This document shows, piece by piece, positions 31,494-35,623 of a DNA stretch of 35,623 nucleotides; position 1 is the first letter of the stretch, and the number at the start of each line of letters is the position of its first letter. The DNA comes from Clostridia bacterium (GTDB taxonomy: Bacteria; Bacillota; Clostridia; Christensenellales; Aristaeellaceae): assembly GCA_017938795.1 (NCBI GenBank), contig JAGBAV010000139.1:1-35623 (forward strand), in the 5' to 3' direction. The position numbers and the translations under genes were made by a program. The notes under the pieces are model-generated. The model was not told the origin of the DNA and made no database searches. It worked only from the letters and a program-made list of their open reading frames with translations.

Positions 31494-33167
31494 TTACTCT
31501 GCCTCGCCGTCAGCTTCCTTCTGAGCAGACTGCTCAGCATCCGCCTTCTCCTCGTAGGTCTTCGCCTCAAGATCCGGGTCGATCTCCGTCATTGCCAGCA
31601 GATAGTCCCTGACGAAGCCGTGCGTCTTGCCGGATTCCGTGGCGACCTCATACCAGATATCGCCGTTCTTATCGGCGTACTTTTCGAGGATGAGCAGCTT
31701 CACGCCCTTGGAAAGCTGGCGCACGAGCTTGCCGCCGGAGGCCGGCTTCACGCGGACATTGGCCTCGCGGTTGGTGGTCGCCTTGCCGATGACCTCGCGG
31801 TCGAGCAGGGCGTCCGGCTTGGGCGTGGGCTCGGCGGTCGCCTCCGGGGCGGCCTCCTGCTCCTCTTCGCGCTTGTCTTCCGTTTCCTGCTTCTTCTCCT
31901 CTGCCGCCGGGGTGGCCTCCGGCTTCGGCGTCGGGGTCGGGATCTCCAGCTCCACGCCCTTATCCAGCTTGATCAGGTAATCGCGGACAAATCCCACACG
32001 GCTGCTTCCCTGCTGCTGCACCTGATACCACACATCGCCGTTCTTATCCAGCTTTACAGCGAGGATATCCACGCGCTTATTCTTCTTGAGCTGCGTGAGC
32101 ACCTGACCGTTCATGATCTTGCGCAGGTTGGCTTCCTTAATGGTTTTGCCCGTGCCGATGGCGTTCGGGTTGGGCGTGGCGGTCGCTTCGGGGGCGGCTG
32201 TCGTTTTGTTCTTATCGGTTTCTTCCTTGGCGGAGGGCTCCGGCGTGATCTTCGGCGTGGCGGTCGGCTTGACGATCTCGTTGTCAAGATCCACGACATA
32301 ATCACGCATATAGCCGGTCGTCGCCAGATCGTCGACCGTCAGCACATACCAGATCTTGTTGCTGCTGTCCAGCACAGCGCCGTGCACGGTGACGGCCTCG
32401 CCCTTCTTGACCTCCTGCTTCACCTTGCCGGAAGAAGAGGGCTTCTCGCGCAGGTTCGCCGCCCTGTTCGCGCTGCCCGTCGCGATATCCACAATCGGGG
32501 TCGGGCTGGGCGTCGGGGTGGGCGTGGGCTCCGGCGTGGGGCTCGGCGTCGGGGTCGGGCGCGGCGTCGGGCTCGGGGTGGGCGTGTTCGTCAGGATGAT
32601 CGGCAGCGGGGTCGGCGTGGGCTCCGCGGTCGGCACCGGCGTCGGTTCCGCCGTGGGCTCCGCCGTTGGCTCGGCGGTGGGCTCCGCCGTCATCTGCGCG
32701 GCGGGCTCATCCTGCGGGACATTCTCGCCGTCCCCGTCGGGGAGCGTCTCCGGCCCGAAGACCAGCGTCGGGCCGCTCGTAGGCGCCGCCGTCGGCTCAG
32801 CGGGAGGCAGCTCGCTGCCAGCATTGCGGCTCATCACAAAGCGCGCGACAAGCAGCGCAAGGAGAATCAGCACCAGCACAGCAATCAGCGCAAGCAGCAC
32901 CTTCCCCAGCGTTGTGCTGAGGAATCCGCCGCCGCTGCCGCCCTTGCGGGTGCGCCTGACCGGCTGCGCATCGTCCGTGTAATCGTCGTCGTCATACACG
33001 TCGTCGCCGTCGTCATAGTCCGCGTATTCATCATACGCAGGCGCCTGCTCCGGCTCGGCAGTCATTTCCTCCTGCGCCGGCTGCTCATACGCCTCGTTCA
33101 GTTCATCGTATGCTTCATTCTGCAGCTCCGGGCTGTTATTCTCATCATTGATGCGTCGTCTGGCCAT
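31494..33167 (-). CDS. Membrane-anchored protein with three SH3b domains
   Basis: A 557-residue envelope protein. Residues 1-80 are cytoplasmic and strongly acidic (many Asp and Glu at 34-66); one membrane helix lies at 88-112. Outside the membrane, a low-complexity linker of AEPT and PTPSPTP repeats (160-224) leads to three bacterial SH3 domains at about 231-293, 338-400 and 460-524, separated by Pro-rich linkers. Each repeats a core of RAANLREKP-, EANLRK- or REANVRVKP-type, then W-Y-x-V and a RDYL-like end. SH3b domains commonly bind peptidoglycan. No catalytic domain is present, so it is likely a wall-binding or scaffolding protein. ATG 33167 follows GGAGGG. Confidence 0.92.
   Translation of the reverse strand: MARRRINDENNSPELQNEAYDELNEAYEQPAQEEMTAEPEQAPAYDEYADYDDGDDVYDDDDYTDDAQPVRRTRKGGSGGGFLSTTLGKVLLALIAVLVLILLALLVARFVMSRNAGSELPPAEPTAAPTSGPTLVFGPETLPDGDGENVPQDEPAAQMTAEPTAEPTAEPTAEPTPVPTAEPTPTPLPIILTNTPTPSPTPRPTPTPSPTPEPTPTPTPSPTPIVDIATGSANRAANLREKPSSSGKVKQEVKKGEAVTVHGAVLDSSNKIWYVLTVDDLATTGYMRDYVVDLDNEIVKPTATPKITPEPSAKEETDKNKTTAAPEATATPNPNAIGTGKTIKEANLRKIMNGQVLTQLKKNKRVDILAVKLDKNGDVWYQVQQQGSSRVGFVRDYLIKLDKGVELEIPTPTPKPEATPAAEEKKQETEDKREEEQEAAPEATAEPTPKPDALLDREVIGKATTNREANVRVKPASGGKLVRQLSKGVKLLILEKYADKNGDIWYEVATESGKTHGFVRDYLLAMTEIDPDLEAKTYEEKADAEQSAQKEADGEAE
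32496..32690 (-). repeat. Coding tandem repeats for the AEPT/PTPS linker
   Basis: Degenerate 12-base repeats coding for AEPT (about four copies, then PTPSPTP) within the SH3b protein. The DNA is skewed, with the minus strand rich in C. Confidence 0.8.
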
Positions 33168-33207
33168 AGGCTGACCCTCCTCATCCCCAAATACGATAGA
33201 TATTAAC

Positions 33208-33236
33208 ATTATAGGGTTTGTTACAGATACATGCAA
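33208..33236 (-). promoter_or_regulatory. sigma-A-type promoter of the SH3b gene
   Basis: Minus-strand TTGCAT (33231-33236), 17-base spacer, TATAAT (33208-33213). The csoR promoter lies divergently about 80 bases away. Confidence 0.8.
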
Positions 33237-33313
33237 GCATTTTTCGAAATCAATGTCGAATTTGTACGTTTTTTGTCAAAAAGTCTGCTATGATTCCGTT
33301 CTGCAAAACCGGC

Positions 33314-33342
33314 TTGCAATATACCCCCATGGGGTATATAAT
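33314..33342 (+). promoter_or_regulatory. sigma-A-type promoter of csoR-copA
   Basis: TTGCAA (33314-33319), 17-base spacer, TATAAT (33337-33342), with the operator inside the spacer. Confidence 0.85.
33319..33339. promoter_or_regulatory. CsoR-type copper operator
   Basis: A perfect 9-base inverted repeat ATATACCCC and GGGGTATAT with a CAT centre, matching the TACCC...GGGTA pattern of CsoR operators. It lies between the -35 and -10 of the csoR-copA promoter, so CsoR without copper should block transcription and Cu(I) should relieve it. Confidence 0.85.
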
Positions 33343-33366
33343 GATACCGAAAGAGAGGGATCGAAC

Positions 33367-33678
33367 ATGAGCGAGTCTACGCACGCCGCCTGCGAATGCT
33401 GCAGGACGAAGGAACGCACCCCCGGCGAATCGCGCGACCTGATCAGCCGGCTCAACCGCATTGAGGGTCAGATCCGCGGAATCCGGGGCATGGTGGAGCG
33501 CGACGCCTACTGCACGGATATCCTCACGCAGGTCGCCGCCGCCAGCGCCGCGCTTAATGGATTCACCCGCGTGCTGCTGGCCGAGCATATCCGGACCTGC
33601 GTCGCCAGCGATATCCGCGAAGGCCGCGAGGAGACCATCGACGAGCTCGTCGCCACCCTGCAGAAGCTGATGCGCTGA
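33367..33678 (+). CDS. csoR: CsoR-family copper-sensing repressor
   Basis: A 103-residue all-helical repressor. The Cu(I) ligands C49 (DAYCTDIL), H74 and C78 (EHIRTC) fit the CsoR C-H-C pattern, and the arginine-rich RLNRIEGQIRGIRGMVE helix (28-44) is the DNA-binding surface. A C9/C11/C12 cluster at the N-terminus is additional and unexplained. Family members release DNA on binding Cu(I). The start ATG 33367 has GAGAGGGA. A CsoR operator sits in its promoter and copA follows 34 bases later, making a self-regulated copper-efflux unit. Related nickel or formaldehyde sensors (RcnR, FrmR) are less likely given copA next to it. Confidence 0.95.
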   Translation: MSESTHAACECCRTKERTPGESRDLISRLNRIEGQIRGIRGMVERDAYCTDILTQVAAASAALNGFTRVLLAEHIRTCVASDIREGREETIDELVATLQKLMR

Positions 33679-33712
33679 CGCGCGTCCATCGACAAAGACA
33701 AGGAGCAATCAT

Positions 33713-35623
33713 ATGGTACAATACAATGTCACCGGCATGAGCTGCGCCGCCTGCAGCGCCCGCGTGGAGAAGGCTGTCAGCGCTGTGGAGGGCGTCACCG
33801 CCTGTTCCGTCAGCCTGCTGACCAACTCCATGGGTGTGGAGGGCACAGCCGGCGCGCAGGCCGTCATCGCCGCCGTGGAGGCTGCGGGCTATGGCGCATC
33901 GCTCAAGGGCGAGAGCAGCGCCCCCTCCCCCGCCGCGCAGGAAGATGCTCTGGCAGACAAAGAGACGCCCGTGCTGCGCCGCAGGCTCATCGCATCGCTC
34001 GGCTTCCTCGCCGTGCTGATGTACTTCTCCATGGGCGTTGGCATGTGGGGCTGGCCCGCGCCCGCATTCTTCACCGCCAATCCCGTGGCGCAGGGCCTGC
34101 TGCAGCTGCTGCTCGCCGCCATCGTGATGATCATCAATCAGAAATTCTTCATCAGCGGCACGAAATCCCTGCTGCACCGCGCGCCCAACATGGATACGCT
34201 CGTGGCGCTGGGCTCCGGCGCGTCCTTCGTCTACAGCACCTATGCCCTCTTCGCCATGACAAGCAGGCAGGCTGCGGGCGACGCTGCCGGGGCAATGCAC
34301 TATATGCACGAGTTCTACTTTGAGTCCGCTGCCATGATCCTCGCGCTCATTACCGTGGGCAAGATGCTCGAGGCGCGCTCCAAGGGCCGCACGACGGACG
34401 CGCTGCGCAGCCTGATGAAGCTCGCCCCCAAGACCGCCGTGCTCGTGCGGGATGGGCAGGAGATCACCGTCCCCATCGCGCAGGTGCGCAAAGGCGACGT
34501 CTTCGCCGTCCGCCCGGGGGAAAGCGTCCCCGTGGACGGCGTCGTGCTGGAGGGCGAGAGCGCGGTCAACGAGGCTTCGCTGACCGGCGAGAGCATCCCC
34601 GTGGACAAAGCGCCGGGCGACACGGTCTCCGCTGCGACGGTCAATCAGTCCGGCTATCTGCGCTGCGAGGCGACGCGCGTGGGCGAGGACACCACCCTCT
34701 CTCAGATCGTGAAGATGGTCTCCGACGCCGCGGCGACGAAGGCCCCGATCGCCAAGGTCGCCGACCGCGTGTCTGGCGTGTTCGTGCCGGCGGTCATCAG
34801 CATCGCCGTCGTGACCACGATCATCTGGCTCATCGCCGGCAAGGAGATCGGCTTCGCCCTCGCGCGCGGCATCTCCGTGCTGGTCATCAGCTGCCCCTGT
34901 GCGCTGGGCCTCGCCACGCCGGTCGCCATCATGGTTGGCAATGGCATAGGCGCAAAGAACGGCATCCTCTTCAAGACGGCTGTCTCTCTGGAGGAAACGG
35001 GCCGCACCGAGATCGTCGCGCTGGACAAGACCGGCACCATCACCAAGGGTGAGCCGCAGGTAACGGATGTGCTGCCTGTGCATGGCACGACGAAGGATGA
35101 GCTGCTGCGCCTCGCCGCCGCGCTTGAAGCCAAGAGCGAGCATCCCCTCGCCCGCGCTGTCATGCAGCGCGCCGCACTGGACGGCATCAGCCCAGAGGCG
35201 GTCGACGCCTTCCGCGCGCTGCCCGGCAACGGACTCACCGCCTCGCTGCGCGGCAGGAAGCTCACCGGCGGCAGCCTGCGCTATATCGCCTCCGTCGTTT
35301 CCGTCCCGGATGCTGTGCGCAGTCAGGCCGAGCGCCTCGCAGAAGAAGGAAAAACGCCGCTGCTCTTCAGCGCGGACGGCACCCTGCTGGGCGTCATCGC
35401 CGTGGCGGACGTCATCAAGGAAGACAGCCCGCAGGCCATCCGGGAGCTGCAGAACATGGGCATCCGCGTGGTCATGCTCACAGGCGACAACGAGCGCACG
35501 GCAAAGGCCATCGGCGCACAGGCCGGCGTGGACGAGGTCATCGCGGGCGTGCTGCCCGACGGCAAGGAGGCCGTTATCCGCCGCCTGCGCCTGCAGGGCC
35601 GCGTCGCCATGGTGGGCGACGGC
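33713..35623 (+). CDS. copA: Copper-exporting P1B-type ATPase, cut by window edge
   Basis: Exports Cu(I) across the membrane at the expense of ATP. The first 637 residues are present and the gene runs off the right edge. One N-terminal HMA domain (GMSCAAC, C11 and C14) is followed by membrane segments, TGES (actuator loop), the copper-binding SCPCALG (C394, C396), the phosphorylated D438 in DKTGTITKG, SEHPLA, and the VMLTGDN and MVGDG of the hinge. The last is cut by the edge. CPC fits Cu(I), not zinc or cadmium. ATG 33713 follows AAGGAG. It is co-transcribed with csoR. Confidence 0.97.
   Translation, partial: MVQYNVTGMSCAACSARVEKAVSAVEGVTACSVSLLTNSMGVEGTAGAQAVIAAVEAAGYGASLKGESSAPSPAAQEDALADKETPVLRRRLIASLGFLAVLMYFSMGVGMWGWPAPAFFTANPVAQGLLQLLLAAIVMIINQKFFISGTKSLLHRAPNMDTLVALGSGASFVYSTYALFAMTSRQAAGDAAGAMHYMHEFYFESAAMILALITVGKMLEARSKGRTTDALRSLMKLAPKTAVLVRDGQEITVPIAQVRKGDVFAVRPGESVPVDGVVLEGESAVNEASLTGESIPVDKAPGDTVSAATVNQSGYLRCEATRVGEDTTLSQIVKMVSDAAATKAPIAKVADRVSGVFVPAVISIAVVTTIIWLIAGKEIGFALARGISVLVISCPCALGLATPVAIMVGNGIGAKNGILFKTAVSLEETGRTEIVALDKTGTITKGEPQVTDVLPVHGTTKDELLRLAAALEAKSEHPLARAVMQRAALDGISPEAVDAFRALPGNGLTASLRGRKLTGGSLRYIASVVSVPDAVRSQAERLAEEGKTPLLFSADGTLLGVIAVADVIKEDSPQAIRELQNMGIRVVMLTGDNERTAKAIGAQAGVDEVIAGVLPDGKEAVIRRLRLQGRVAMVGDG

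Noticed and set aside
32496..32690. Tandem repeats that could be read as a CRISPR array
   Set aside because: They are in-frame 12-base degenerate repeats coding for AEPT and PTPS, without unique spacers.
31308..33206. A 632-codon frame on the plus strand over the SH3b gene
   Set aside because: Low-complexity shadow of the repeat-coding strand; the minus-strand protein has clear SH3b domains.
33563..35143. A 526-codon frame on the minus strand within copA
   Set aside because: Shadow of copA, which carries all P1B-ATPase motifs in the plus frame.

Overview
The window looks like chromosomal DNA from a fairly GC-rich member of the Bacillota, most likely class Clostridia (a gut-type anaerobe of the Oscillospirales or Christensenellales kind). 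The evidence is a SAM-I riboswitch in front of metK, a T-box leader in front of a threonyl-tRNA synthetase that lacks the TGS domain, a clostridial DUF1385-prmC-prfA-sua5 translation cluster, a CsoR-CopA copper operon, exported proteins with Thr-Pro-rich linkers, and consistent sigma-A-type promoters with 17-base spacers. The taxonomic placement is inference. I see no phage genes, insertion sequences, CRISPR arrays, tRNA or rRNA genes.

Layout. Positions 1-2557 hold metK (cut by the left edge) and thrS, both on the minus strand, each with its own promoter, RNA leader and intrinsic terminator. Positions 2587-13333 are one long run of minus-strand genes. Read in the direction of transcription they are an XRE regulator and a small membrane protein behind a palindromic operator, then DUF1385, prmC, prfA, sua5, a DNA-deoxyinosine glycosylase-like gene, pyrimidine-nucleoside phosphorylase, the two halves of a heterodimeric ABC exporter, and a DUF1232 protein. 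Several junctions overlap (ATGA or 8 bases), so much of this run is probably one or a few operons.

Positions 13503-17640 are a plus-strand unit with a small exported protein followed by dnaE. Positions 17755-23721 are a mosaic of short units: a low-GC RpiB-like isomerase, a membrane-embedded M28 peptidase, an HD-domain protein, a DUF421/DUF4363 pair, a nitroreductase-fold protein, and an AraC-type DNA-binding domain fused to an aminoglycoside-phosphotransferase-like kinase. Positions 23792-29334 hold a class I aminotransferase, a DUF3048 exported protein, a long-form PRPP synthetase and murG, most with clear promoters and terminators. Positions 29379-33167 (minus) hold a GNAT acetyltransferase, an M32 carboxypeptidase and a membrane-anchored triple-SH3b protein. 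The right end (33314 onward, plus) is csoR-copA behind a CsoR-type operator; copA runs off the edge.

Most of the window is housekeeping. The parts most worth a second look are the AraC-kinase fusion with an internal Shine-Dalgarno and start codon (22423-23721), the palindrome over the -10 of the XRE/DUF6773 unit (13397-13411), the matched degeneracy of the two ABC ATPases, the low-GC isomerase gene, and the M28 peptidase whose catalytic domain is interrupted by membrane segments. I did not find a clearly new multi-gene defence or mobile system.
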